A stretch of 53,306 bases of DNA from an uncultured Bacteroidota bacterium (GTDB lineage Bacteria > Bacteroidota > Bacteroidia > Bacteroidales > 4484-276). Below the pieces are notes generated by a model. It ran no database searches. It saw only the letters and a list, made by a program, of their open reading frames with translations, and was not told where the DNA came from. The position numbers and the translations under genes were made by a program. Shown here piece after piece: positions 18,975-27,491 of this stretch. Position 1 is the first letter of the stretch. Each line of letters starts with the position of its first letter. Where the stretch lies: positions 1-53,306 of the forward strand of contig CAJATL010000267.1 in the NCBI GenBank assembly GCA_903944895.1, in the 5' to 3' direction.

Positions 18975-21452
18975 TTAGAATTTTACAATTTTTTTGATCG
19001 AAAAACCAGTCCCTGATTGAAGCCTTAGCAAATACATCCCTGAGGGAAACATGGTAAGATCAACCGGTGTGCATTCAGGGGCTAAAACTCCCTTTTGAAC
19101 CACCTTTCCGCTGATGCCCGAAAGCACAAAGGTTGAACCACTTTCAGTTTCATCAGGACAGCAAATTTTGATAAAATCCTTTGTGGGATTGGGTTTTACT
19201 TCGATTCCGGAAAGGAAGTTTTGCTGGTCAATGCCCGAAGGAGTGCTCGTATAATTTAATTTCCAGCCATCAAAATTATCTGCAAAATCAGTTGAGAATT
19301 TCAGAAGTACCTTATCGGAATTTGCAACGATAGGCTCAGGAATTTCGTTACCGGTAATTCTTGCAAGATATGGCCCGGGATTGTAAAAATCGAAAATTTT
19401 AAGATTATCATAGTTTTCCTCCATATCCACGTTTACAAATTCAAGGGTAATATTTTTTGCTCCCTGAACATGAATTCCCCAGAAACATTCGGTGTTTTCG
19501 AGATAGTTTTTTTCGACGCTTCCATCTTCAATCGTGCCATTTGTTTCATAAAACCAAGTGGTATCGTGGCAATAAACCGGGTTGATTGGCCAGTAAATGA
19601 TGTCCCAGCCAGCAGCAACGGTGTCGGCGTTGGTTTTAAAGTTAAGAAATACCTTGTCGGAAGACGACTCAACATCTGGTGGCAAACTTGTTCCGGAATA
19701 CTTTCCAAGCAATGGAGCGTTTGAGGAGGCACCATCAAAAATAAAAAGTGTATCGCCGGGGGCAACATCAAACAGATGGAAATTCAGATGAATCCGTCCA
19801 ATCGAATCGGTGGCAGGTATTACGGGGTCTATCAACCATTCACAATCGGCGTTGTTCGAATAGTCCAGGATTTTGCTACCATCTTCAATTTCTCCCTCCG
19901 CTCCACCAGCAACAAAAATCCCATTGCAAAATGGCAATGTAAAGCCATAAAATGAGGCTAACCACCCCTGGTTTTCGATTAGCTCGTTTGGTGTAAAAGT
20001 TAGAAACAGCGCAGGTCCCGATGAAAATATTTTTGCAGGGATTGTGCTGCCGCTGAATGTTCCAATCAGAGGTGCGTTTTGGTTTTCCCCATCATAAACC
20101 GAAATCAGGTCGCTTTCGTCCTCGGTTTCCAGCCACACAAATTCGAGGGTAATATTAGTTATTTCGGGGCTTTCGGGTTTAATAAGCCATGCACAATTTG
20201 CTGATGCCTGATAATTTTCAGGGCCACTTCCATCTTCAAAAGTTCCTGAATTGTACGTTAAAGTTTTTAAATCGTGGCAATATTCAGGGTATTGAAAATT
20301 GGTGGTATCTGGGTAAATATTAACAACAGCGCCTTGTCCGGAAGTTAAATTAATTCCTCCCGGAATAAGTTCGTTGATATAAAAATAGCCGTTGTAATTT
20401 CCGTTCCAACCCCAGTTAAAATGAAAATGTGTCGAATCCTGGTATCCGTCGCAGACATAAGCATGGCCGGACCATCCGCCATTACTCCGGTAGAGCATAG
20501 GTTGCCGGTTGTTCAGGTTTTGGATAAGTAGGCTTTGCCATGCTTCAAAGGTGCCGTAAGATTGCCGGTTGAAATATTCAACCGAAGGCGCATAATTGAA
20601 ATATTCCGTCAACGCAAAGGGCACATCCTCAGTGTCGGATCCTGCCGAAGTGGGCTGATAGTCCATATTAACCGAAACGCCACTATGGTAGCAAAGCTCA
20701 GCAACTGCAACGTTTGATTCAAAACAGGCATCCACCATCCCGTCCCATTGATACGTCGTATTTCCAAAATCGGCTTGCTGAAGTCCGTATTCTCCATTAT
20801 TATAAGATGGCGTATAGGCGTGGGAGCCATTTCCTTTTTCAGGAAACCTGAAATAATACATGATCTGGGCCATTGCAGTAGCCACACAGCCTACAGGGGT
20901 ATGTCCGGCAATACCAGCGGGGTCGGCAGGGCACATTTCATTATAAAAATTCAACTGGCTCCAGGTACTTGTTGTCAGCGGCTGTACGCCCTCGTCCGTG
21001 CAGTCTTTTGGCCCGGGATTGACAATCGTTAAAAGTTGCGCCCATTCCTTTGCGGGTTCATTAAAACATAACGAATGGTTTTGTAAACCTGCAATCATCT
21101 GGCTTTCGTACCATTTCAACCAGTCTGCCACATTTGAAGGGAAATTCAGACCATCAAACGAGCCTTTTAGCCCATAAGCCAGGATGGGATAAAAATTGTC
21201 ATCGGCCGAAACAACCACAAAACCACCACTCTGGAAATTAAAGATGTAAAAAAGCAAAAACTTTTCATCCTTTTTTACAAGATAATTTTTTACCATCGAA
21301 GTATCGTCTGGTGCGGAATTCCGGGCTGTTTTTGAAGCATAAAAATTTGAAGCAATCAATGTTGCTTTTTTTAAATCGACAGGATTTGCAAATCCGGATT
21401 TAAAAATAACAAACGACAAAATGAGCAGCAGAATCCTGATATTGGAAAGCAT
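18975..21452 (-). CDS. Secreted C10-family cysteine protease with three CUB domains (825 aa)
   Basis: Signal peptide at about 1-22. A Spi/propeptide-like region (about 25-150) contains FQSGGFVVVSADDNFYPILAYG, typical of streptopain (SpeB)-type zymogens. The peptidase domain (about 155-385) has the nucleophile in VGCVATAMAQIM (Cys189), the catalytic histidine in GHAYVCDGY (His330) and the FHFNWGWNG motif (about 343-351) expected in C10. Three CUB-like domains follow at about 391-510, 512-640 and 640-755, each with a DGS....Y..N.eC.WLI start and a D.L.i.DG core. The last ~75 residues are a T9SS type A domain (VKPNPTKDFIKI to FSIKKIVKF). It is predicted to be exported and processed at the surface, cleaving proteins outside the cell. 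It is first in a two-gene operon with the 617-aa protein. Confidence 0.85.
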   Translation of the reverse strand: MLSNIRILLLILSFVIFKSGFANPVDLKKATLIASNFYASKTARNSAPDDTSMVKNYLVKKDEKFLLFYIFNFQSGGFVVVSADDNFYPILAYGLKGSFDGLNFPSNVADWLKWYESQMIAGLQNHSLCFNEPAKEWAQLLTIVNPGPKDCTDEGVQPLTTSTWSQLNFYNEMCPADPAGIAGHTPVGCVATAMAQIMYYFRFPEKGNGSHAYTPSYNNGEYGLQQADFGNTTYQWDGMVDACFESNVAVAELCYHSGVSVNMDYQPTSAGSDTEDVPFALTEYFNYAPSVEYFNRQSYGTFEAWQSLLIQNLNNRQPMLYRSNGGWSGHAYVCDGYQDSTHFHFNWGWNGNYNGYFYINELIPGGINLTSGQGAVVNIYPDTTNFQYPEYCHDLKTLTYNSGTFEDGSGPENYQASANCAWLIKPESPEITNITLEFVWLETEDESDLISVYDGENQNAPLIGTFSGSTIPAKIFSSGPALFLTFTPNELIENQGWLASFYGFTLPFCNGIFVAGGAEGEIEDGSKILDYSNNADCEWLIDPVIPATDSIGRIHLNFHLFDVAPGDTLFIFDGASSNAPLLGKYSGTSLPPDVESSSDKVFLNFKTNADTVAAGWDIIYWPINPVYCHDTTWFYETNGTIEDGSVEKNYLENTECFWGIHVQGAKNITLEFVNVDMEENYDNLKIFDFYNPGPYLARITGNEIPEPIVANSDKVLLKFSTDFADNFDGWKLNYTSTPSGIDQQNFLSGIEVKPNPTKDFIKICCPDETESGSTFVLSGISGKVVQKGVLAPECTPVDLTMFPSGMYLLRLQSGTGFSIKKIVKF

Positions 21453-21473
21453 AACATGCCTTTAATTATTAAT

Positions 21474-21504
21474 CAAATGTATTTTTAATCAGGAAAGGAT
21501 ACAA
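21474..21504 (-). promoter_or_regulatory. Promoter of the C10 protease operon
   Basis: On the minus strand TTG (complement of 21502-21504), 20 nt, then TACATTTG (complement of 21474-21481), 21 nt upstream of the ATG. Beyond the -33 box, GGC cores sit near the places where the 21-bp array units would fall, but the match is too weak to call an array. Confidence 0.6.
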
Positions 21505-21844
21505 GGGTTAATCATTATTCGGCTAAGCCAATAAAGTTTAAGGCATTGTGTTGATATCTTTACAGATGATGACGCTGATAAAGAATTGGGGATGATTTAA
21601 AACCTTAAAGCTCAGAACTCATGGCCAGATGAGGTTTTTCAATTATCTAAATTATCTGGCTCGCAAAACATATTGTCGCAAATAGATTAGAAGAGTCCAG
21701 TCTAAATAGGTGCAAAAAATTTTATTAATATGCCAAAAATATTCTGCATCACGCAATTGATTGTAATATGTCGTCCGGAAGAAACACAATGGTTTCAGGA
21801 GAAATTTGGGTGGGCTTTTCTTTTAAACAAACGGCTTTAATAAT
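21505..21844. other. Gene-free stretch, nothing recognised
   Basis: No credible coding frame was found on either strand. It lies between the protease promoter and two gene remnants and is probably decayed sequence. Confidence 0.4.
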
Positions 21845-22087
21845 TTACCTGTTATCTGTAAAAGGAAGGTTGGCGCATTTTCGATCAAGTGATCGTTTTG
21901 TTTCGTTGTATAATTCTTTGTCCGACGATTTGACTTCGCATGCCAACAGGGTAAGCTTGTCGGTAGATTCTGCAATCAAATCAATCTCCATCGGTTTTCC
22001 ATCAATGCCATTCCCCCACCATCGGGTAGCAGGATTAAACCGCCTGCATTGAATCTCCAAAAAAGGAAATGCAATTATGTATGACAA
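21845..22087 (-). pseudogene. Remnant of a DEXX-box ATPase C-terminus (DUF234-type)
   Basis: About 80 codons are open on the minus strand with no upstream in-frame ATG; a stop lies immediately upstream (22100-22102). The peptide reads RRFNPATRWWGN, then PMEIDLIAESTDK and ACEVKSSDKE. This is the WW..(k)..EID.iA......EvK pattern of the DUF234 (PD-(D/E)XK-like) tail found on archaeal-type DEXX ATPases. The ATPase domain is missing and the tail ends early after NLPFTDNR. Confidence 0.55.
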
Positions 22088-22186
22088 ACATAATTTTTGT
22101 CATGCATAATTTGAAATAATTCAAATTTTTTTTATTCTTTTTCTCTTGTCCGAGGAGTATCAGATCCATTTTTCCTTATCCAAATC

Positions 22187-22345
22187 CTAAACCGGAATAA
22201 CCAACTCTACCTTGGTTCCGTTGGCTTTTCCGGATTCGTCGTGCAAATCAAAATAATTCACCTGCGCTCCGATCGAATTGAGCTTGTTCATCATCTCAAT
22301 CCGTTGTGAAGTAACCTTTAGACTATGCGATTTGTGGGTTGCTAA
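22187..22345 (-). pseudogene. Remnant of a LytS-type sensor histidine kinase C-terminus
   Basis: Minus-strand translation ending at the TAG (22187-22189) reads HKSHSLKVTSQRIEMMNKLN, then VNYFDLHDESGKANGTKVELVIPV. That matches the end of the HATPase domain in LytS/YehU-like kinases (HKSHg..iT..RIe.lN ... GT.V.l.iP). No start or upstream catalytic boxes are present; the frame stays open only to about 22378. Confidence 0.55.
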
Positions 22346-22350
22346 TTTGA

Positions 22351-22391
22351 TTTTACTCAGTACATTGAGTAAAATAACTCAATTAATTGAG
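22351..22391 (+). promoter_or_regulatory. Twin dyad operator-like sites upstream of an AAA ATPase gene
   Basis: The first dyad is TTTTACTCA-gtacat-TGAGTAAAA (22351-22374), with perfect 9-bp arms. The second is the perfect palindrome CTCAATTAATTGAG (22378-22391). Both fit ACTCA-N6-TGAG and their centres are 22 bp apart, about two helical turns. A -7-like TATTTTTG follows at 22400-22407, only 8 nt before the ATG. Confidence 0.5.
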
Positions 22392-22415
22392 ATAATTATT
22401 ATTTTTGTAAAAAAT

Positions 22416-23603
22416 ATGATCATGTTTCAGCGTCCATATTATCAAAAAATCGAGGAAAGACTTGGGTTAGAGCGAAAGTTTATTCAGGTTCTCATGGGAC
22501 CCAGGCAAGTAGGGAAAACAACCCTGGTGAGGCAAATTTTAAATCAATATTCATTTCCATGGCATTATGCTTCGGCCGATGAAGCTACCCAACCACTTTG
22601 GTTGCAACAGCAATGGGAAACGATCCGCCTAAAATTGCGATCGGCGGAGGCAACGGAGGCTTTGCTGGTTATTGATGAAATCCAAAAAATACCGGATTGG
22701 AGTAACCTGGTGAAAATTCAATGGGACAAAGACAGCTTTGAAAATATCCCTGTAAAAATCATCCTGCTTGGTTCATCGCAACTTATGCTTCAAAAGGGGT
22801 TGAGCGAATCACTTGCCGGACGTTTTGAGGTGATTTATCTTCCGCACTGGTCATTTGCTGAGATGAAAAATGCGTTTGGATACACCCTTGAAACATTTAT
22901 CTGGTTTGGTGGATATCCGGGTCCGGCTGACCTGATTTCTGACGAAAGCCGCTGGAAGGAATATATCCGTCAATCATTGATCGAATCAACAATAATGCGG
23001 GATATTTTATTGATGGTAAGGATTGATAAACCGGTTTTGCTTCGCAATCTTTTCGATCTGGCTTGTTCGTGGTCGGGGCAGGTACTTTCGTATAATAAAA
23101 TTATCGGGCAATTAAAAGATGCCGGAAATACCACAACCCTGGCGCATTACCTTAAACTGCTTGAGGGAGCTGGTATGATTAAAGGACTGGAAAAATATTC
23201 TCCTTCCAAAATTCGCCAGCGGGCATCAAGTCCAAAGCTTCAGGTATTTAATACGGCGCTGATGTCGGCGTTAAGTTCAAACCATCGAATCGAAATTCAG
23301 GCACAACCGGAAGTTTATGGTCGCTGGGTTGAATCAACAATAGGCGCACATCTTCTCAATCAATCCATCACCCAACAAATCGAACTTTACTATTGGCGGG
23401 AAGGTAATTACGAAGTGGATTTTGTTTTACAGAAAGGAAACAAAACAATTGGTATCGAAGTAAAAAGCGGACGCAACAAGCTATCTGACGGAATTCCTGC
23501 TTTTGCAAAATACTTTAATCCCACCAAAATTTTGCTGGTAGGCAGAGAAGGCATCCCCATCGAGGAGTTTTTAACGATACCAGTTTCTGACTTGTTTATT
23601 TAA
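22416..23603 (+). CDS. AAA-family ATPase with DUF4143 tail (395 aa)
   Basis: The start chosen is ATG 22416 (MIMFQRPYYQKIEERL); ATG 22422 is also possible. The frame extends upstream to 22278, but that part lies over the kinase remnant and dyads. The Walker A motif is GPRQVGKTT (about 27-35) and Walker B is ALLVIDEIQK (about 84-93). GSSQLML (sensor-1-like) and SLAGRFEVIYLPHWSFAEM follow, typical of AAA_14. The C-terminal DUF4143 region has the PD-(D/E)XK-like pattern YEVDFVL...GIEVKSG (about 333-352). These proteins are widespread in Bacteroidetes and archaea; their role is uncertain. It stands alone between remnants and the convergent PepSY gene. Confidence 0.8.
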   Translation: MIMFQRPYYQKIEERLGLERKFIQVLMGPRQVGKTTLVRQILNQYSFPWHYASADEATQPLWLQQQWETIRLKLRSAEATEALLVIDEIQKIPDWSNLVKIQWDKDSFENIPVKIILLGSSQLMLQKGLSESLAGRFEVIYLPHWSFAEMKNAFGYTLETFIWFGGYPGPADLISDESRWKEYIRQSLIESTIMRDILLMVRIDKPVLLRNLFDLACSWSGQVLSYNKIIGQLKDAGNTTTLAHYLKLLEGAGMIKGLEKYSPSKIRQRASSPKLQVFNTALMSALSSNHRIEIQAQPEVYGRWVESTIGAHLLNQSITQQIELYYWREGNYEVDFVLQKGNKTIGIEVKSGRNKLSDGIPAFAKYFNPTKILLVGREGIPIEEFLTIPVSDLFI

Positions 23604-23663
23604 AAAGATAAGACTGGTCTAAAGATTCATCAAAAACCAACAGTTTTTAGACTGGACAAATTC

Positions 23664-25280
23664 TTATAAAATTCCGGTCACAGCCGTAGGTTCTTCAGCT
23701 ATATTTATACTTTTCGCGGGTTTTAGTTTGGTAGGTCGTTTTTTACGGTAAGCCCCCCAATAAAGGTACAATCCTGAAATCAGAATAAAAAGTATCGAAA
23801 GCCCGGCCAGCGGAATGATCAGGATGTAGAAATCGCCAATCAGAACGCTGTAAATACGGGCGGTATGAAATTCGAGCGCCATATTCCAGAGCGACATCGG
23901 GCTGTTTTCGATGATTTTGGCAGGCATCTCAGTAAATGGTTTGCTGTGAAACAAAGGCCCAGCGCCACGGCCATAATCAAAAAAATAACTCCGGTTATCT
24001 TCATCTTTAAGGAATCCTGCAACAGCATTTTCGGAAATGGGCGACCCTGACCGGCCAGTGACAACAGGCGAACTGCCAGTGATGAAATCTTCGTAATAGT
24101 TCTGCCGGGGCAACCATTTAAACAAACCGCTGAATGAACCCACGAGATAAGTATCCTTGCCTATTTTCTCGAAAACATTAATGCCCATCACGCTTACTGG
24201 GGGCTGTGCTTCAAAAGGCATAAACGGCATTTCTAAATCTTTGCCAGAAAAATAAAAACCATCGGAAGTATTTAGAATAAACATTCCTGCCTCCTGATCC
24301 AGGAACATTCCCCGGAGTTTGTCGTCCCAGGGGTTTTCGCTGTCGAGTTCCGAAAGAGGAATTCGGCCAACCTTGGCATTTGCAATCGGAATCAACAAAG
24401 GCGGGCGCAGAAACATGCCTGTTAGGGTGGTTAAAATGAGCACTGCCGCCAGCCACCAGCCAATTTTATTGTGCCATTTTAACGAAAACTTTGTAGCAAC
24501 AGCCAGCCTTTTTACCTTCAAATCTCTCTTTTTCCGAAAGCGGATGATTTTCGGGAAGAGAAAATACAAAAGGCCGGTGATGGTGAGAAAGATAAAGACA
24601 ATTCCAACGAAGTCAACAAAAAGCTTCCCGATGGTTCCGTAAATTTCGCCGCTGTGAATCACCCACAACGTCCTGAAAAGGGAGGCTTTTTTATCATCGT
24701 TTACGGGTGGTGGCAAGGTTTTGACTAACGGCAGTAATTTTTCATCCGAAAGGCTTGCCGTCAAAAGGTTTGAACGGGTCAGAATACAGAGATTTCCTGC
24801 TTCAACAGAAAGGTCAACAATGCGTTCTTCGGCCACAGGCAGTGAAATTTTTTCCCAGGAACCACTCATTCCATTTCGTGAATAAAGCCCGAAAAATGAT
24901 GCGGCAAACAGGCGGCCATCGGGTGCTTCAACAACTTTGCTGATTTTGCGGTTATCGATACCATCGGGAAATCCCTGGTTAAAATCCGCAAAAGTCTTAA
25001 AATGGTCAGTGCTGATCCATGCCCCGATATTTCCATACACGAGCGCCGAATCAGCACCAACTTTTATACTGCCTTTTAGTGCAGCGAGATTCCAGTTATT
25101 GTACCGGTAAACTTCCGGCAGAAATTTACGGTCAACGTCAACGCCCGAAAGCCACGAACGATGATTAAGTATGATCCCGGAAATGGCAAAAACAATAATA
25201 AACAGCGCCAGCACCAGGCTGACCCATTTGTGGTATTTTTTAAAAAACCCGAAGGCTTTCGATTTTCTGCCGCTTGCCAT
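23664..25280 (-). CDS. PepSY-associated transmembrane protein (538 aa)
   Basis: FFKKYHKWVSLVLALFIIVFAISGIILNHRSWL (about 12-44) is the N-terminal helix of PepSY_TM proteins. A soluble extracytoplasmic region follows, then helices at about 216-245 (FVDFVGIVFIFLTITGLLYFLFP) and 268-293 (KWHNKIGWWLAAVLILTTLTGMFL). A second soluble domain and a last helix at about 487-512 (FYILIIPLAGLSILFILISGLYLYWGAY) complete it. Conserved histidines (YHKW, KWHNKIGW, FHTARIY) at membrane borders are typical of the family, some members of which are linked to iron or heme redox chemistry. The gene lies 218 bp after the DUF438/hemerythrin gene, so membership of that operon is uncertain. Confidence 0.75.
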   Translation of the reverse strand: MASGRKSKAFGFFKKYHKWVSLVLALFIIVFAISGIILNHRSWLSGVDVDRKFLPEVYRYNNWNLAALKGSIKVGADSALVYGNIGAWISTDHFKTFADFNQGFPDGIDNRKISKVVEAPDGRLFAASFFGLYSRNGMSGSWEKISLPVAEERIVDLSVEAGNLCILTRSNLLTASLSDEKLLPLVKTLPPPVNDDKKASLFRTLWVIHSGEIYGTIGKLFVDFVGIVFIFLTITGLLYFLFPKIIRFRKKRDLKVKRLAVATKFSLKWHNKIGWWLAAVLILTTLTGMFLRPPLLIPIANAKVGRIPLSELDSENPWDDKLRGMFLDQEAGMFILNTSDGFYFSGKDLEMPFMPFEAQPPVSVMGINVFEKIGKDTYLVGSFSGLFKWLPRQNYYEDFITGSSPVVTGRSGSPISENAVAGFLKDEDNRSYFFDYGRGAGPLFHSKPFTEMPAKIIENSPMSLWNMALEFHTARIYSVLIGDFYILIIPLAGLSILFILISGLYLYWGAYRKKRPTKLKPAKSINIAEEPTAVTGIL

Positions 25281-25313
25281 CTTTTGATTTAGGATTTCAG
25301 ATTTCCAACATTC

Positions 25314-25478
25314 TCCCGCCGAAGCGGGATTTCGGCTAACGCCTCAACTTTCCAATATTCCAACTTTCCAATATTCCAGCTTTCCAACATTCCAACATTC
25401 AAATCTTCCAGTTTTCCAATCTTCCAGATTTCCAATCTTCCAACATTCCAGTTTTCCAACATTCCAGTTTTCCAACAT
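25314..25478. repeat. Degenerate TTCCAA-type tandem repeat with hairpin
   Basis: A perfect 6-bp hairpin, TCCCGC-cgaa-GCGGGA (25314-25329), is followed by about 140 bp of degenerate 7-9-nt units (attccaac, tttccaat, cttccag). The minus-strand frame through it would encode repetitive WNIGKLEYWK-like peptide. This is common in Bacteroidetes non-coding repeats and is not called as a gene. Confidence 0.7.
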
Positions 25479-25498
25479 TCCAATCCTAAATCAACCGG

Positions 25499-27013
25499 TT
25501 ATTTCTTACAAAAGAAGGTACTGAACAATCCATCCTTCATATCTGAGTGGGTTTCAAACCCAGCGGCTGCCATTTTTTCGATCATCGGCGCTGGTGGGAA
25601 AGATGTGATAATTTCGTAAATCTCACCAGGATTCAGGCCTGCTGTTTCTTTTATCACCTGCTCGAGTGGGTGAATTCCCTGTGCCAGAAGTGGCCTGGCA
25701 TCGAGTGTAACTTTGATTTTGGTTTTGTCAAACCATGCTGGTCCATTCATTGTTGTAGTCTCCGTTTTTTGTTTAGTTTCATTTGTCCGGTATGATAATA
25801 ATCGTTGGTCGCCTTCAAGGCTGCGCTTTTCGGTAAGATCCTGCGACACTTCCATTGTGCCTAGATAATCACCTTTTTCGTTGCGCAAAGCGAAATATTC
25901 GATGTGGATAAATTTCCCCTGCATCTGAATCCAGAAAGGCGCGCTGTCTGCTTTTCCGGCTTTAAAATCGCCGATAATCTGATCGACAATATGCACGCTC
26001 GAAGGTGGATGGCACATGCGTACATCACGTCCCAGGATTGCGCGGTTGCGGTCGAAGATGCGCTCTTTGCCCTGCGAAAAATATTTCACTTTGTCGTGTC
26101 TGTCAACAAAAGTGATATCGAAAGGCATCGAGTTAAGGATGGCCAGCAGTTCTTCGGAATCGAACTTGCCGCTGGGTAAACTTATCGTTCCTTCTTCAGC
26201 AGAAGTTTCGTCGGCAATTTCAACTCCCTGGGGCTTCCAGGAAAATTTAGGGTCATAAAGGCAATAGCCGATCTCGTTGGTCTGCCGGTAAATCTGATAC
26301 CAGTCGGTCTCGGTAAGTTTGTCGAGGGTCATGGGAAAAAGGATTTCCTCCTCTTTCATAATCATGTCGGTGATAGCTTTAGCAGCAGGTTTCAGGTCGA
26401 TTTCGATGGATGATTTTAAACCTTCAACATCAAAATCTCCCGAAACATTCAATGCATTGATGGCATTTTTTAAGAAGTTGCGGGTTTCGTCATGTTTGCC
26501 CCACATCACCTTTGGTGGGCCGGTAATTCCGTATTTTTCAAGAAACGGGAACAACAGATTTTCTTTGCGCCTGTAGTGTTTGTCAACATCCATCAGGCTG
26601 TTGAAAAGCGCTTTTAAATTATTCATATAGCTTTGGATACCAAGCCGGGCAATACTTTCGGCAACGTTATCAAAAAGTTCATTTAATCGTTCCACAACCT
26701 TGCCCAACTCACGGTTTTCCTGTTTAAAAGTATCAACCGGATGTCCCGGAGCGACAATCTTCATACCAGTAAAATCGATGTGACCTTCCAGCGCTTCGGC
26801 GTGTATGTCGCAAAGACGAAGCACTTCAGCCTCGGGAAGCCCTTCGCTGATCAGTTCCTGTTCAACTTCAACCACAAGGCCGTATGGCACTTTCGACATC
26901 ATTTCGACAAGGCGGGCTTTCACTGCCTCCGGTGCAACACCTTCGTGCAATTGCAGGATCATGTGCTTGAGCAGCTCTTTCCGATCCTGCGAATTATTTA
27001 TCAGTTCGCTCAT
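25499..27013 (-). CDS. DUF438 / hemerythrin / PAS / DUF2249 protein (504 aa)
   Basis: The start is set at ATG 27013 (MSELINNSQDRKELLK), the usual beginning of this family; an ATG at 27043 would add 10 residues. Domains: DUF438 (about 1-85); a hemerythrin-like HHE bundle (about 90-250; HPVDTFKQEN, DKHYRRKENLLFPFLE, WGKHDETR, KEEEILFP), likely a di-iron site; PAS (about 285-410; ILNSMPFDITFVDRHDKVKYFSQGKERIF, then GTMEVSQDLTEKRSLEG); DUF2249 (about 430-504; VTLDARPLLAQGIHPLEQV). The combination suggests a cytoplasmic sensor or repair factor for NO, oxygen or iron-sulfur damage. Its place behind the NO reductase and cupin genes supports a role in NO response, but this is inferred. Confidence 0.85.
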   Translation of the reverse strand: MSELINNSQDRKELLKHMILQLHEGVAPEAVKARLVEMMSKVPYGLVVEVEQELISEGLPEAEVLRLCDIHAEALEGHIDFTGMKIVAPGHPVDTFKQENRELGKVVERLNELFDNVAESIARLGIQSYMNNLKALFNSLMDVDKHYRRKENLLFPFLEKYGITGPPKVMWGKHDETRNFLKNAINALNVSGDFDVEGLKSSIEIDLKPAAKAITDMIMKEEEILFPMTLDKLTETDWYQIYRQTNEIGYCLYDPKFSWKPQGVEIADETSAEEGTISLPSGKFDSEELLAILNSMPFDITFVDRHDKVKYFSQGKERIFDRNRAILGRDVRMCHPPSSVHIVDQIIGDFKAGKADSAPFWIQMQGKFIHIEYFALRNEKGDYLGTMEVSQDLTEKRSLEGDQRLLSYRTNETKQKTETTTMNGPAWFDKTKIKVTLDARPLLAQGIHPLEQVIKETAGLNPGEIYEIITSFPPAPMIEKMAAAGFETHSDMKDGLFSTFFCKK

Positions 27014-27044
27014 ATTTAGTACTTTAGTTTTATAGAAGCTCATG

Positions 27045-27145
27045 AAAAGTCAGCAGTTTGCAGTCGCCAGTCGCCAGTTTTTTCACTGCCGACCGCCTTC
27101 TGCCAACCGCCCACCGCAGACTGGCAACTGCCCACTGCCCACTTC
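27045..27145. repeat. Degenerate CAGTCGCCAGT / ACTGCCCACTGCC repeat with inverted arms
   Basis: This gap between the DUF438 and cupin genes is made of short units (gcagtcgccagtcgccag, then ctgccaaccgcccaccg and actgcccactgccc). The arm 27068-27078 pairs with 27120-27130 with one mismatch, so a hairpin is possible. No gene was seen. Confidence 0.6.
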
Positions 27146-27475
27146 TTATCCCTTTATCATCGTCAAAACCATCTTGAATTTTTCGGTTGCAATTACGCCA
27201 TGCGGTATTCCGGCAGGCATGATAATGGTATCACCAGCCACCAGATTGAACGGTTGTTCGTTGATCACGATTTCTGCTTTTCCTTCGATCACCTGAACCA
27301 TGGCATCGAAAGGTGCTGAGTGTGTGCTCAGCTTTTGGCCTTTATCAAAGGCAAAGAGCGTTACGTTTCCAACCGGACGGCTGATAACGATTTTACTTAC
27401 AATTCCTTCAGTTGAGTATTCAACTTTTTCCTGAAACTTGAACACATTTGAGTGTCCGAATAATGATTTTTCCAT
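27146..27475 (-). CDS. Small cupin-domain protein (109 aa)
   Basis: A single RmlC-like cupin barrel. Motif 1 is represented by GQKLSTHSAPFDAMVQVIEGKAEI (about 46-69) and motif 2 by AGDTIIMPAGIPHGVIA (about 80-96). His52 and His92 are likely metal ligands. There is no signal peptide, so it is cytoplasmic. It starts 16 nt after the NO reductase gene and is almost certainly cotranscribed with it. Cupins of this kind recur beside NO and hybrid-cluster-protein genes, but the reaction is not known. Confidence 0.8.
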   Translation of the reverse strand: MEKSLFGHSNVFKFQEKVEYSTEGIVSKIVISRPVGNVTLFAFDKGQKLSTHSAPFDAMVQVIEGKAEIVINEQPFNLVAGDTIIMPAGIPHGVIATEKFKMVLTMIKG

Positions 27476-27491
27476 TGTATTTAAGTTTAAA

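Noticed and set aside
23604-23663. Bidirectional terminator between the convergent ATPase and PepSY genes
   Set aside because: GTCTAAA/TTTAGAC can pair, but the stem is short, the loop long and no T-tract follows.
25289-25483. 64-aa protein with WNIGKLEYWK-like repeats
   Set aside because: It is a translation of a degenerate TTCCAA DNA repeat, has no start context, and is typical of non-coding repeats in this phylum.
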